Below, piece by piece: positions 45,842-57,002 of a DNA stretch of 64,000 bases. Origin of the DNA: Pseudarthrobacter sp. AL07 (GTDB taxonomy: Bacteria > Actinomycetota > Actinomycetes > Actinomycetales > Micrococcaceae); assembly GCF_029960665.1 (NCBI RefSeq), contig NZ_JASBRB010000011.1, forward strand, positions 42,195 to 106,194. Reading direction: 5' to 3'. The stretch's first letter is position 1; each line of letters opens with the position of its first letter. Made by a program: the position numbers and the translations under genes. Below the pieces are notes generated by a model. That model was given only the letters and a program-made list of their open reading frames with translations, did not search any database and was not told the origin of the DNA.

Positions 45842-46927
45842 ATGACTGAATCAGCGAACGGAAAGCGCCGGCTCAATACCGACCGCGCCGCCGGAGAATT
45901 CCCCCATTCACTTCCCGGTGTCCGGACGGAGGTGGTTCTCTTTGACAACTCCGACCAGATGGTCCAATCGCTCGGCAGCCATGACGAGGCCTTGCGTTAC
46001 ATCGAAGAGCAGTTCCCGTCGGTCAATTTCCACGTCCGTGGAAACGAACTGTCCATCAGTGGCCCCGCCAACGAAGTTCCGCGCATTATGCGGCTCCTGC
46101 ACGAAGTGCGCGGCCTCGTGGCCCGCGGCACCGTCATAAGCCCCGCGGTGCTGCACCAGCTCGTAGCGCTGCTGCGCAGCCAGTCATTGCAGAACCCTGT
46201 GGATGTCCTCACCCATGACATCCTCTCCAGCCGGGGGAAGACCATCCGGCCCAAAACCCTGAACCAGAAGAACTACGTGGACGCGATTGACGCGAACACC
46301 GTGATTTTCGGGATTGGCCCTGCAGGCACGGGTAAGACGTACCTCGCGATGGCCAAGGCTGTCCAGGCCCTGCAGCAGAAGGAAGTCAGCCGAATCATCC
46401 TGACCAGGCCCGCGGTCGAGGCCGGCGAACGGCTGGGATTCCTGCCGGGCACACTGAGCGACAAGATCGATCCCTACCTGCGCCCGCTGTACGACGCGCT
46501 GCACGACATGATGGACCCCGAGTCCATCCCGCGGCTGATGGCGGCGGGAACCATCGAAGTGGCGCCGCTGGCCTACATGCGCGGGCGCACGCTCAATGAC
46601 GCCTTCATCATTCTGGACGAAGCACAGAACACCACACCGGAACAGATGAAGATGTTTCTGACGCGCTTGGGCTTCGGATCCAAAATGGTGGTCACCGGCG
46701 ACGTCACCCAGGTGGACCTTCCCTTTGGTACCCGGTCGGGCCTGCGGATAGTAGAGGAGATCCTGCAGGGAATCGAGGACGTGAACTTCACCGTTCTGGA
46801 CTCCACTGACGTGGTCCGCCACCGCCTTGTGGGTGACATCGTGCGTGCCTACAGTCTCTGGGACGACGTCCAGCGGAGCAAAGTCAAACACTCGGTGAGC
46901 CGGGAAAAGCGGGGGGAAAACGCGTGA
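45842..46927 (+). CDS. phoH: PhoH family ATPase
   Basis: PhoH proteins are cytosolic ATPases, thought to act in RNA metabolism. The 361-residue protein has an N-terminal KH-like part (FPSVNFHVRGNELSISGPANEV), Walker A GIGPAGTGKTYLAM near residue 155, and Walker B FIILDEAQNT near residue 256, followed by VVTGDVTQVDLPFGTRSGL. I chose ATG 45842 since it gives a typical N-terminus; the frame is open further upstream and a GGAGGAG at 45809 lies too far away to serve this ATG. The stop overlaps ybeY by four bases (GTGA). The phoH-ybeY-CNNM-era order is widely conserved and points to a ribosome/RNA role. Confidence 0.94.
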   Translation: MTESANGKRRLNTDRAAGEFPHSLPGVRTEVVLFDNSDQMVQSLGSHDEALRYIEEQFPSVNFHVRGNELSISGPANEVPRIMRLLHEVRGLVARGTVISPAVLHQLVALLRSQSLQNPVDVLTHDILSSRGKTIRPKTLNQKNYVDAIDANTVIFGIGPAGTGKTYLAMAKAVQALQQKEVSRIILTRPAVEAGERLGFLPGTLSDKIDPYLRPLYDALHDMMDPESIPRLMAAGTIEVAPLAYMRGRTLNDAFIILDEAQNTTPEQMKMFLTRLGFGSKMVVTGDVTQVDLPFGTRSGLRIVEEILQGIEDVNFTVLDSTDVVRHRLVGDIVRAYSLWDDVQRSKVKHSVSREKRGENA

Positions 46928-47397
46928 GCATTGAGGTTAACAACGAATCCGGCATCCAGGTTGATGAAGCCGCGCTCGTGGCACTGTCCCGGTACGTTTT
47001 CGAGCAGTTGTTTATCCACCCGCAGGCTGAACTCTCCATTCTCCTGGTGGATGAACCAGCCATGGAAAAGCTCCACATCGAACTCATGGACGAGCCCGGA
47101 TCCACCGATGTGCTCTCGGTTCCCATGGACGAACTGACTCCCGGTACGCCGGACCGGCCCACTCCACAAGGGATGCTGGGTGACATTGCCGTGTGCCCCC
47201 AGGTGGCGCAGGTGCAGGCAGTCAACGCCAGGCATTCCCTGCAGGATGAGATGCTGCTGCTGACCACCCACGGAATCCTCCACCTGCTCGGCTATGACCA
47301 CGCAGAGCCCGAGGAAAAGGAAGAGATGTTCGGCCTCCAGCGCCAGCTGCTTTCCGGCTTCACCGGCAAAGAAGCACCCGCCGAGACCACGCAGTGA
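46924..47397 (+). CDS. ybeY: Endoribonuclease YbeY
   Basis: YbeY is a metal-dependent RNase that matures 16S rRNA and takes part in ribosome quality control. The zinc site is HGILHLLGYDH (HxxxHxxxxxH, near residue 119). Other conserved parts are STDVLSVPMDEL near residue 61 and LGDIAVCPQVAQ near residue 82. Length 157 residues. It starts with GTG inside the phoH stop and its own stop overlaps the next start in the same way (GTGA), a chain of coupled genes. Confidence 0.97.
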   Translation: MSIEVNNESGIQVDEAALVALSRYVFEQLFIHPQAELSILLVDEPAMEKLHIELMDEPGSTDVLSVPMDELTPGTPDRPTPQGMLGDIAVCPQVAQVQAVNARHSLQDEMLLLTTHGILHLLGYDHAEPEEKEEMFGLQRQLLSGFTGKEAPAETTQ

Positions 47398-48725
47398 CGC
47401 CTCTGCTCCTTGTCGGCATGGCCCTGGCGTTCCTCAGCACCGCAGCAGTCCTGACCGCAGCCGAGGCCGCGTTCACATTTCTTTCCCGGCATGACGCGGA
47501 AGACGCGCTGCTGAAAAGCCGCGGAAACGCCATGCAGCGCATCCTGGCCCAGCCGGTGGCCCACATCCGGGCCTTGAGGTTCTGGCGGGTCTGGTTCGAG
47601 ATGGCTTCAGCCGTGGCGGTGGCTGTGCTGCTCCACAGCCTGCTGGACAACGTCTGGCTGGCCGGGCTTGCCGCAACCGGGATCATGGCCTTGCTCGGCT
47701 TCGTCATCGTGGGAGTTTCCCCGCGGCAGATCGGCAGGCTCCATTCGGCCGCTGTGGTCCGGTATACGGCGTCGCTGATCAGGTTCCTGACGTGGATCCT
47801 CGGTCCCATTCCCGGGTGGCTTGTGGCACTGGGCAGTGCCGTCGCTCCCGGCGCCCCTGCCGGTGATGACGCGTTCTTCAGCGAACAGGAATTCCGCGAG
47901 CTCGTGGACCGGGCCTCTGAATCGGACATGATCGAAGACACCGAAGCGGAAATGATCCAATCAGTCTTTGACTTCGGCGATACCCTGGTGCGCGCCGTAA
48001 TGGTGCCCAGAACCGATATCCTCAGCATCGACGCCGGTTCCAGTCTCAGACGGGCCATGTCGATGTTCCTGCGGTCGGGCTACTCGCGGATCCCCGTGAT
48101 CCGCGACAACACGGACCAGATCCTCGGAATTGTCTACCTCAAGGACGTTGCGGCGACGCTTCATGAGCTGGGGCCCGACGACGAGCCACCCCCGGTCGAA
48201 ACCTTGGCCCGCGAGGTGCGGTACGTCCCGGAGTCCAAGCCGGTCAGCGACCTCCTCCGGGAGCTGCAGAAGGAGTCTACACACGTGGCCATCGTGATCG
48301 ACGAATACGGTGGCACGGCCGGCCTTGTCACCCTCGAAGACCTCATCGAGGAAATCGTCGGCGAAATCGTGGACGAATATGACACAGAAAGCGCCGAGGC
48401 CGTGGCCCTGGGCAGTGGTTCGTACCGCGTGAGCGCCCGGATGAGCATCGATGACCTCGGAGAACTGTTCGACATAGAGCTCGAAGACGAGGAAGTTGAC
48501 ACCGTGGGCGGGCTGCTGGCCAAGGCACTGGGCCGCGTTCCCATTGTGGGCAGCCACGTGGAGGTGGATGGCATCTCGCTGCTCGCCGAACGGCTCGAGG
48601 GCCGCCGCAACCGCGTCAGCCACATCATTGCCGCAGCAGCACCAAAGACAAACACTGACCTTGAAGACGTCCTCGACGAGGCGGAAGCAACCCAGCAGGG
48701 AGTTCCACGTGAGCAAGAAAAATAG
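47394..48725 (+). CDS. CNNM/CBS domain membrane protein (CorC/HlyC family)
   Basis: This membrane protein belongs to the CNNM group, which in other bacteria exports magnesium or gives resistance to it; the old name hemolysin is misleading. It has an N-terminal CNNM (DUF21) region with hydrophobic segments (LLVGMALAFLSTAAVLTAAEAAF at the start, three more up to about residue 150), a CBS pair (VMVPRTDILSIDAGSSLRRAMSMFLRSGYSRIPV and VAIVIDEYGGTAGLVTLEDLIEEIVGEI near residue 300) and a CorC_HlyC domain (DDLGELFDIELEDEEVDTVGGLLAKALG). Length 443 residues. It starts in the ybeY stop and its end overlaps era by 17 bases. Confidence 0.92.
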   Translation: MTPLLLVGMALAFLSTAAVLTAAEAAFTFLSRHDAEDALLKSRGNAMQRILAQPVAHIRALRFWRVWFEMASAVAVAVLLHSLLDNVWLAGLAATGIMALLGFVIVGVSPRQIGRLHSAAVVRYTASLIRFLTWILGPIPGWLVALGSAVAPGAPAGDDAFFSEQEFRELVDRASESDMIEDTEAEMIQSVFDFGDTLVRAVMVPRTDILSIDAGSSLRRAMSMFLRSGYSRIPVIRDNTDQILGIVYLKDVAATLHELGPDDEPPPVETLAREVRYVPESKPVSDLLRELQKESTHVAIVIDEYGGTAGLVTLEDLIEEIVGEIVDEYDTESAEAVALGSGSYRVSARMSIDDLGELFDIELEDEEVDTVGGLLAKALGRVPIVGSHVEVDGISLLAERLEGRRNRVSHIIAAAAPKTNTDLEDVLDEAEATQQGVPREQEK

Positions 48726-49683
48726 TCGTCCGGCCAGCCCGGATTCAGCCGCAACAGAGTTCGGCGGATACAGGGCGGGCTTTGCGGTCCTCGTGGGGCG
48801 GCCGAACGCGGGAAAATCAACCCTGACGAACGCCCTGGTGGGCCAGAAGGTGGCGATCACTTCCGCCAAGCCGCAGACCACGCGGCACACCATCCGAGGG
48901 ATCGTGCACCGCGATGACGCCCAGTTGATCCTGGTTGATACGCCTGGCCTGCACCGCCCCCGTACCCTGCTGGGAAAACGGTTGAACGAACTCGTCGCCG
49001 ACACGCTCGCCGAGGTCGACGCGATCGGCTTCTGCCTTCCCGCCAACGAGAAGATCGGCCCGGGCGACAAATACATCGCCGCGCAGCTCGCAGCCATCGG
49101 CAACAAGCCGGTCATCGCGGTCGTCACCAAGGCGGACACGGTGGACCGGCAGGCGCTCACGGAGCAGTTGCTCGCCGTCGCCGCATTGGGCAGGGATGTC
49201 ATAGGCGAGGACGGCTGGAAAGACATCGTGCCCGTTTCCGCCACCGACGGGTTCCAGGTCGACACCCTCGCAGACGTCCTGATCAGCCACATGCCAGCAT
49301 CGCCGCCCCTGTATCCGGATGGCCACCTGACGGACGAACCCGAAGCTGTGATGATCGCGGAACTCATCCGGGAAGCGGCCCTCGAAGGTGTAAGGGACGA
49401 ACTGCCCCACTCACTGGCGGTCGTCGTTGATGAGATTGTTCCGCGTGAAGGCCGGCCCGAAGACAGGCCCTTCCTCGACGTCCGGGTCAACCTTTATGTG
49501 GAGCGTCCGTCGCAGAAGGCCATCATCATCGGCAAAGGCGGCGCACGTCTCCGCGAAGTCGGTACCACCGCCCGCAAGGGGATCGAGGCGCTGCTCGGCG
49601 CCCGTATCTACCTTGACCTGCATGTGAAGGTGGCAAAGGACTGGCAGCGTGACCCTAAGCAGCTGGTCAAGCTGGGTTTCTGA
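48709..49683 (+). CDS. era: GTPase Era
   Basis: Era binds 16S rRNA and is needed for 30S maturation. G motifs: GRPNAGKST (G1, near residue 30), DTPGLHRP (G3, near 77), TKAD (G4, near 142), and VSAT (G5). The C-terminal KH domain contains VNLYVERPSQKAIIIGKGGARLREVG near residue 260. The length is 324 residues. I chose GTG 48709, preceded by GGGAG at good spacing and overlapping the CNNM gene by 17 bases. It ends the phoH-ybeY-CNNM-era group. Confidence 0.97.
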   Translation: MSKKNSRPASPDSAATEFGGYRAGFAVLVGRPNAGKSTLTNALVGQKVAITSAKPQTTRHTIRGIVHRDDAQLILVDTPGLHRPRTLLGKRLNELVADTLAEVDAIGFCLPANEKIGPGDKYIAAQLAAIGNKPVIAVVTKADTVDRQALTEQLLAVAALGRDVIGEDGWKDIVPVSATDGFQVDTLADVLISHMPASPPLYPDGHLTDEPEAVMIAELIREAALEGVRDELPHSLAVVVDEIVPREGRPEDRPFLDVRVNLYVERPSQKAIIIGKGGARLREVGTTARKGIEALLGARIYLDLHVKVAKDWQRDPKQLVKLGF

Positions 49684-49781
49684 CGCGGCCCATACACCAT
49701 GCCCCGGCCGGTCGTCGGGAAGTTCCCAGACTGGGCGACTAAAATAGGCCGGGTTCAATTTTTTCGAGGAAGGTACCACAC

Positions 49782-51356
49782 ATGGGGCGAGGCCGCGACA
49801 ATCGCGAGTACGGAGCTGACGCGTCAGCCGGGACCGGTCCTGTCTCCCGCCACGCTGATGCCACAGCCGTCGGCGTTGCCCGGCATCTCGGCTCCCGCAG
49901 CCGGATGCGGGCGTGGCTGAAGGTGACTACCGCAGTGGTGACCATCCTGGTGGTCGGCGGTCTTGGTTTTGCCGGGTATTGGTATTTTCGACTTCAGTCC
50001 AACATCACGACTTCGCCGCTGAACGCCGGTGGCACCGGGAACCCCGAGGCAGACAAATCGGAGCGGATGCAGATCCTGATCCTGGGCTCGGATACCAGGG
50101 ACGGCGCAAACGCGGAGTACGGCTCTGCGGACGACTCAACCGGGTACGGCAAGTCCGACGTTATGATGCTGATGGACGTCTCGGCCGACAACAAACGCGT
50201 CAGCGTCATCAGCTTCCCCCGGGACCTGCTGGTCGATATTCCGGAGTGCACCGACCAGAAGACCAAACGGACGTATCCTGCCCGCAGCGGTGTCATGATC
50301 AACGAGGCCATGAATGAAGCAGGAATCGGCTGCGCCGTAGACACGGTCAACAAACTGACTGGCCTGGAGATCGATCACTTCATGATGGCGGACTTTACCG
50401 CCGTGAAGGAACTTTCCAACACGGTGGGCGGCGTTGACGTGTGCATCAGTGACGCGGTCTACGATCCGGACTCCCGGCTGCGCCTGCCGAAGGGCACGTC
50501 CTCGGTCAAGGGCGAAATGGCCCTTGCCTTCCTGCGGACCAGGCACGCCTTCGCCGACGGCGGCGATCTCGGCCGGATCAGGGCACAGCAGGGATTCCTG
50601 TCCTCCCTTACGCGCAAGATCAAGGACGACGGCACACTGTCCGACCCCTCTAAAATGCTGAACATTGCCGATGTTGTGACGAAGAACCTCACCGTGGATG
50701 AGGGGCTGGCCTCCGTGCCGTCGCTCGTGAGTATTGGTAGCCGGCTGAAGGACATCGACATCAGCAAGGTGGCGTTTGTGGCCGTGCCCAACGCACCGGC
50801 AACCACGGACATCAACCGCCTGCAGATTGCGGAGCCCGCAGGGTCACAGCTGTTTGCGGCACTCCGCGAAGACGTGGACCTCACGGATCCAACAGCTCCC
50901 ACCACTCCTACCTCGGCGCCGACAGAAACGACAGCCCCGCCCACAGAAACAGCCCCGGCTGTGCCGCCGTATGACAAGGCGCTGCAGCCAGTCACCGTGG
51001 CCAACGGCAGCGGCATCCCGGGACGCGCCGAGGAAATCGTGCAGGCCTTGATCACCGGCGGTTTCACCCAATCCGGGCCACTGCAAGCCGCACCTGTCGC
51101 GCAGAGCGTTGTCTACTACGGTACTGAATTCGCCGACGTCGCAGCCGATGTGGCTGCGCTGCTCGGGATCCCGGCCGTCCAGGTCCAGCCGGCACCCCGC
51201 GTCGCGGGAGTCCAGGTCTACCTTGGAACTGACTTCAGCACCGGGGCAACCTACAGCGCCGGCGCGGGCACCGCCCTGCCAGAGGACATCGTCAACCAGA
51301 CGGCCGGCGATACAGTGTGCCAGCAGGCCAACCCGGTGCTGATCGTCCAGGGCTGA
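49782..51356 (+). CDS. LytR-CpsA-Psr family cell-wall ligase
   Basis: LCP proteins transfer lipid-linked glycopolymers, such as teichoic or teichuronic acids, to peptidoglycan. The 524-residue protein has a cytoplasmic N-terminus, one membrane anchor (VTTAVVTILVVGGLGFAGYWYF, residues about 48-69) and an extracellular LCP domain with LILGSDTRDGAN near residue 97, GKSDVMMLMDVSADNKRVSVISFPRDLLVDIP near residue 123 (the Arg of FPRD contacts the pyrophosphate) and FLRTRHAFADGGDLGRIRAQQGFL near residue 249. A Pro/Thr linker (about residues 370-400) leads to a LytR_C domain starting VTVANGSGIPGRAEEI. AAGGT precedes the ATG, and a TAAAAT box (49740) is a -10 candidate. Confidence 0.93.
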   Translation: MGRGRDNREYGADASAGTGPVSRHADATAVGVARHLGSRSRMRAWLKVTTAVVTILVVGGLGFAGYWYFRLQSNITTSPLNAGGTGNPEADKSERMQILILGSDTRDGANAEYGSADDSTGYGKSDVMMLMDVSADNKRVSVISFPRDLLVDIPECTDQKTKRTYPARSGVMINEAMNEAGIGCAVDTVNKLTGLEIDHFMMADFTAVKELSNTVGGVDVCISDAVYDPDSRLRLPKGTSSVKGEMALAFLRTRHAFADGGDLGRIRAQQGFLSSLTRKIKDDGTLSDPSKMLNIADVVTKNLTVDEGLASVPSLVSIGSRLKDIDISKVAFVAVPNAPATTDINRLQIAEPAGSQLFAALREDVDLTDPTAPTTPTSAPTETTAPPTETAPAVPPYDKALQPVTVANGSGIPGRAEEIVQALITGGFTQSGPLQAAPVAQSVVYYGTEFADVAADVAALLGIPAVQVQPAPRVAGVQVYLGTDFSTGATYSAGAGTALPEDIVNQTAGDTVCQQANPVLIVQG

Positions 51357-51384
51357 CGGCAGAACCCAGCAGACACCGGGAAGA

Positions 51385-53337
51385 TTACCAGATGCTGACG
51401 CGGGCTTCCGGGGGCATCCACATGCCGTCGTGCTCGGTCACGCCAAAGGCCTCGTGGAAGGCGTCCAGGTTCCGGGCGATGGCGTTGGTTCTGAACTCGT
51501 TGGGGGAGTGGGGATCCGTGGCGAGCCTCCTGATGGCCTCTTCAGACCGGATCACCTGCCGCCAGCCGGCCGCCCAGGACGCGAAGAACCGCTGCTGCCC
51601 CGTTAGCCCGTCCAGCACCTCGGGTTCCCTGCCATCGAGGCTGAGGAGATAAGCCTTGTAGGCAATGGTCAGGCCACCGAGGTCGCCGATGTTTTCCCCG
51701 AGGGTTAGCTTGCCGTTGACGTTGTGCGCTGGCGCGGCATACGGCGACAACGCGTCGAACTGTGCCACCAGCTTCGCCGTGAGCTCCTCAAAGGCCGTCC
51801 TGTCATCCTCGGTCCACCAGTTCCGCAGCGCGCCGCCGCCGTCGAACTGCGACCCCTGGTCATCAAAACCGTGGCCGATCTCGTGGCCGATCACCGCTCC
51901 AATGCCACCGTAATTAACGGCGTCGTCGGCGTCGGCTGTGAAGAACGGTGGCTGCAGGATAGCGGCCGGGAAGACGATCTCGTTGAGCATCGGATGGTAG
52001 TACGCGTTGACCGTCTGCGGTGTCATGAGCCACTTGTTAAGGTCCACCGGTTTGCCCACCTCATCCAGGTGGCGGTCGACGTCGGCATTGTGGGCCCGCT
52101 CAACATTCCCCAAAAGGTCCAGCGGGTCGATTTCCACCGCGGAGTAATCGATCCACTTGTCGGGGTAGCCGATCTTGGCGCGGAAAGCCTCCAGCTTCCG
52201 CAGCGCCTCAGCCTTGGTATCCGCACCCATCCACGCAAGGCCTGTGATGGACTGCCGGTAGGCCTCGATCAGGTTGGCCACCAGGGTCTGCATGCGGGCT
52301 TTGTGGGTTTCGGGGAAGTGCTTCGAGACGTAGATCTGCCCAACGGCCTCACCGAGTGCGGCTTCGACGACGGCGACAGCCCGCTTCCAGCGGTCCTTGT
52401 TCCGGGGCGTGCCGCTGATGGTTGTTCCGTAGAAGGCAAAATTGGCATCCACGAACTCGGAGGACAGGTAGGGCGCCGCACCGTTGACAATGCGCAGGGC
52501 CAGCCACTCCTGCCACACGGAGAGCGGTTCGGACTCCAGCAGGCCGGCGGCCCCACTGAAGAAGTCCGGTGTGCTTACTACGATCTCGTTGCGCTTGTCG
52601 GCGTCGATCCCGGCAGCTTCGAACCAGGTGTTAAGGAGCGGGAACAGGGTGGCCGCTTCCTCAGCGGACTTGAGGTTATAGGTCTTCTGCGGGTCGCGCA
52701 GGGTGACGTTGTCCCAGTGGTGGGATGCGAGGCTGGTTTCGAGGGCAACGACGCGTGCGGCCGCAGGCTCCGGATCGGCCACCCCTGCCAGCGTGAACAT
52801 GGTCCGGACATGCTCGCCATAGGCCTTGACCATGGGGGCGAACTTTTCTTCCCGGTAGTAGGACTCGTCCGGCAGTCCGAGGCCGCCCTGGCCGGTATAG
52901 AGCAGGATGCGGTCCGGGTTGCCCGCGTCCGGAGCCGGGTAGATGTAGAAGAGCCCGGAAACGTCTGACCGGAACAGGCGCCCGGCCAAGGCCACAAGGT
53001 CGGCAACCGTGGTGGTGGCGAACACGTCGGCCAGGCGACCGCCGATGGGCTCCATACCCTTGGCCTCCACGGTGGCTTCGTCCATAAAGCTGTTGTAGAG
53101 CTCGCCCACCTTCCGTTCTATCCCGCTGGCGGCCTCACCTTTGGCGGCTGCTTCCTCGATGATGTCCCGGACCGCGATTTCCGCTCCGTCACGCAGTGCG
53201 GTGAATGTTCCCTCGAGTGGCCGGTCATCCGGAATTTCCGTGGCCTTGAGCCAGGACCCGTTCACGTGCTGGTACAGGTCGTCCTGCGGCCTGACGGTGT
53301 GGTCAATGTTGGACAGATCGATCCCCGAGATGGGCAC
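51385..53337 (-). CDS. M13 family metallopeptidase
   Basis: This is a neprilysin/PepO-type zinc endopeptidase of 650 residues. The zinc site is GHEIGHGFDDQGSQFD near residue 490 (HExxH) with the third ligand in GENIGDLGGLTIAY near residue 547; the substrate-binding NAYY motif is in TVNAYYHPMLNEIVFPAAIL near residue 449. There is no signal peptide or membrane anchor, so the enzyme may act in the cytosol, unlike animal neprilysins. I chose GTG 53337 because AAGGAG lies 6-11 bases upstream; the frame is open 114 bases further upstream. It is divergent from the leuA leader. Confidence 0.93.
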   Translation of the reverse strand: MPISGIDLSNIDHTVRPQDDLYQHVNGSWLKATEIPDDRPLEGTFTALRDGAEIAVRDIIEEAAAKGEAASGIERKVGELYNSFMDEATVEAKGMEPIGGRLADVFATTTVADLVALAGRLFRSDVSGLFYIYPAPDAGNPDRILLYTGQGGLGLPDESYYREEKFAPMVKAYGEHVRTMFTLAGVADPEPAAARVVALETSLASHHWDNVTLRDPQKTYNLKSAEEAATLFPLLNTWFEAAGIDADKRNEIVVSTPDFFSGAAGLLESEPLSVWQEWLALRIVNGAAPYLSSEFVDANFAFYGTTISGTPRNKDRWKRAVAVVEAALGEAVGQIYVSKHFPETHKARMQTLVANLIEAYRQSITGLAWMGADTKAEALRKLEAFRAKIGYPDKWIDYSAVEIDPLDLLGNVERAHNADVDRHLDEVGKPVDLNKWLMTPQTVNAYYHPMLNEIVFPAAILQPPFFTADADDAVNYGGIGAVIGHEIGHGFDDQGSQFDGGGALRNWWTEDDRTAFEELTAKLVAQFDALSPYAAPAHNVNGKLTLGENIGDLGGLTIAYKAYLLSLDGREPEVLDGLTGQQRFFASWAAGWRQVIRSEEAIRRLATDPHSPNEFRTNAIARNLDAFHEAFGVTEHDGMWMPPEARVSIW

Positions 53338-53454
53338 AAAAGCTCCTTCGTGTGACGTGCCGCGGCCGGCGCTGGCACCGGCGCGGCGTCTGCATGTTGG
53401 ACGATAAGGACGGTGGCGCCCTCTCATCTTACGCACGCGTGCTACCCTCAAATG

Positions 53455-53511
53455 GTGCGCGCAGAACTGCTCCTTCTTAGCTGCCGCGGCGAGGCCTCAG
53501 ACGCGATCTAG
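53455..53511 (+). CDS. leuA leader peptide (VRAELLLLS...)
   Basis: This 18-codon frame begins VRAELLLLSCRGE and contains four consecutive Leu codons (53467-53478). I chose GTG 53455, six bases after the -10-like TACCCT (53443-53448), the same leaderless spacing as at leuS; ATG 53452 is an alternative. Directly after the Leu run, CCGCGGCGAGG (53484-53494) pairs with CCTCGTCGCGG (53524-53534), 11 bp with one G-U. Downstream, CCTTTC (53555-53560) can pair with GAAAAGG (53575-53581), the leuA ribosome-binding site, which suggests translational control. Leucine-rich leaders before leuA are known in actinobacteria. It resembles the leuS leader. Confidence 0.7.
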   Translation: MRAELLLLSCRGEASDAI

Positions 53512-53568
53512 CGCAAGGCCCATCCTCGTCGCGGAGTTTGTGTTGCCCGGCCACCCTTTCAGATTTGA

Positions 53569-55332
<1,764 letters not shown>

Positions 55333-55416
55333 TTCGGAATGCGTTGCGCGCCGGGAATCACGGCGCGCAACGCACCGGCATCGCCGGCTTTCCGGAACTC
55401 AGTGCGAAGATTAACC

Positions 55417-56169
55417 GTGGTCCAACAATCCTTTGCTGCCCGGTCTTACCGGGATGACGCCGTGGTGCTCCGTACCCACAAGCTGGGAGAAGCCGACCGC
55501 ATCATCACCCTGCTGACCAAGCACCACGGCCAGATCCGCGCCGTCGCCAAGGGAGTACGGCGGACCAGCAGCAAGTTTGGGGCGCGGCTGGAGCCCTTTA
55601 TGGTTGCAGACCTGCAGCTCGTCTCCGGAAAGACACTGGACATCGTCACCCAGGCGGTTGCCAAGGGCGGCTACGGCAGCAACATCGCCGCAGACTATGG
55701 CCGTTACACCGTGGCCGCTGCCATGACTGAAACTGCGGAGAAACTGACGGATGTAGACGGCGAAGCCGGCACCGCCCAGTACAACTTGCTGGTGGGTGCG
55801 CTGGCCTCGCTGAGCCGGGCCGAACATGCGCCCGGACTGATTCTCGATTCCTATCTCCTGCGCGCTCTCGCCACCGGCGGCTGGGCGCCGAGTTTCACCA
55901 ACTGTGCCCGCTGCGGCCGGCCCGGCCCCCATACGGCGTTTTCAGCTCCCCTCGGCGGCATGGTCTGCGCCGACTGCAGGCCACCGGGTTCGCCTGCGCC
56001 GGCGGCAGAGACCGTCGTGCTGCTGGGTGCCTTGCTGACGGGGGACTGGACGACGGCGGACGGTTCGCAGGTGCCGCACCGCCGGGAGGCTGCGGGACTG
56101 GTGGCCGTATACCTGCAATGGCACCTTGAACGTGTCCTGAAATCCCTCAAACATGTGGAGCGTGGCTGA
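55417..56169 (+). CDS. recO: DNA repair protein RecO
   Basis: RecO helps load RecA in recombination repair. The 250-residue protein has an N-terminal OB fold ([41 protein letters not shown], ending [11 protein letters not shown]) and a helical part with a four-Cys zinc site (CARC near residue 158 and CADC near residue 180). I chose GTG 55417 since it puts the start just before the OB fold; only a weak GAAGA lies upstream. It is followed two bases later by uppS, the usual pair in actinobacteria. Confidence 0.93.
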   Translation: MVQQSFAARSYRDDAVVLRTHKLGEADRIITLLTKHHGQIRAVAKGVRRTSSKFGARLEPFMVADLQLVSGKTLDIVTQAVAKGGYGSNIAADYGRYTVAAAMTETAEKLTDVDGEAGTAQYNLLVGALASLSRAEHAPGLILDSYLLRALATGGWAPSFTNCARCGRPGPHTAFSAPLGGMVCADCRPPGSPAPAAETVVLLGALLTGDWTTADGSQVPHRREAAGLVAVYLQWHLERVLKSLKHVERG

Positions 56170-56171
56170 CA

Positions 56172-57002
56172 GTGGCCTTGGGAAAAAAGATGAGTCCTTC
56201 GCGGCAACGGACCACCCCTGCGGTGGCACCGTATCCGCACCCTTCAGGCGCGGTTGCCCCGGCGATTCCCGCCGAATTCGTCCCCCGCCATGTCGCTATT
56301 GTGATGGACGGAAACGGCCGTTGGGCCAACCAGCGGGGCCTGCCGCGGATCGAGGGTCACAAGGCGGGCGAGCCTGCCCTCCTGGATGTCGTGGCGGGCG
56401 CCATCGAATTGGGCATCGAGTTCGTGAGCGTCTATGCATTCTCCACCGAAAACTGGCGCCGCTCACCGGAGGAGGTCCGCTTCCTGATGGGTTTTAACAA
56501 GGACGTGCTACGAAGGCAGCGAAACCAGCTGGACGAGTGGGGTGTCCGCGTGCGGTGGTCCGGCCGGCGTCCCAGGCTGTGGGGCTCGGTGATCCGCGAA
56601 CTTGAAGAGGCCGAGGAATTTACCGCGGGCAACAGCACCTGCACGTTGACCATGTGTGTTAATTACGGCGGCCGGGCGGAAATCACAGACGCAGTATCGG
56701 CCATAGCAGCCGAGGTTGCCGCAGGCCGGCTCAAGCCCGGTGCCATCACCGAGAAAACCATCCAGAAGTTCCTCGACGAGCCGGACCTGCCGGACGTGGA
56801 CCTGTTCCTGCGGAGCTCGGGGGAGCAGCGGCTCTCCAACTTCCTGCTGTGGCAGTCGGCGTACGCTGAGTTCGTCTTTATGGACACGCTGTGGCCCGAC
56901 GTCGACCGGCGGACCCTGTGGGACGCCGTCGAAATCTACGCCCAGCGGGACCGGCGCTACGGCGGCGCCGTGGACGCCTCGCCCGGTTCAGCCGTACCGT
57001 AA
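56172..57002 (+). CDS. uppS: Isoprenyl transferase (polyprenyl diphosphate synthase)
   Basis: The enzyme makes a cis-polyprenyl diphosphate, the lipid carrier precursor for cell-wall synthesis. The signature [27 protein letters not shown] near residue 40 carries the catalytic Asp, and [21 protein letters not shown] near residue 85 and [27 protein letters not shown] near residue 215 match the family. There is an N-terminal extension of about 38 residues (Pro/Ala-rich). Length 276 residues. The GTG start is two bases after the recO stop. Its last 46 bases overlap the end of the converging hydrolase gene. Which chain length is made cannot be told. Confidence 0.93.
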   Translation: MALGKKMSPSRQRTTPAVAPYPHPSGAVAPAIPAEFVPRHVAIVMDGNGRWANQRGLPRIEGHKAGEPALLDVVAGAIELGIEFVSVYAFSTENWRRSPEEVRFLMGFNKDVLRRQRNQLDEWGVRVRWSGRRPRLWGSVIRELEEAEEFTAGNSTCTLTMCVNYGGRAEITDAVSAIAAEVAAGRLKPGAITEKTIQKFLDEPDLPDVDLFLRSSGEQRLSNFLLWQSAYAEFVFMDTLWPDVDRRTLWDAVEIYAQRDRRYGGAVDASPGSAVP

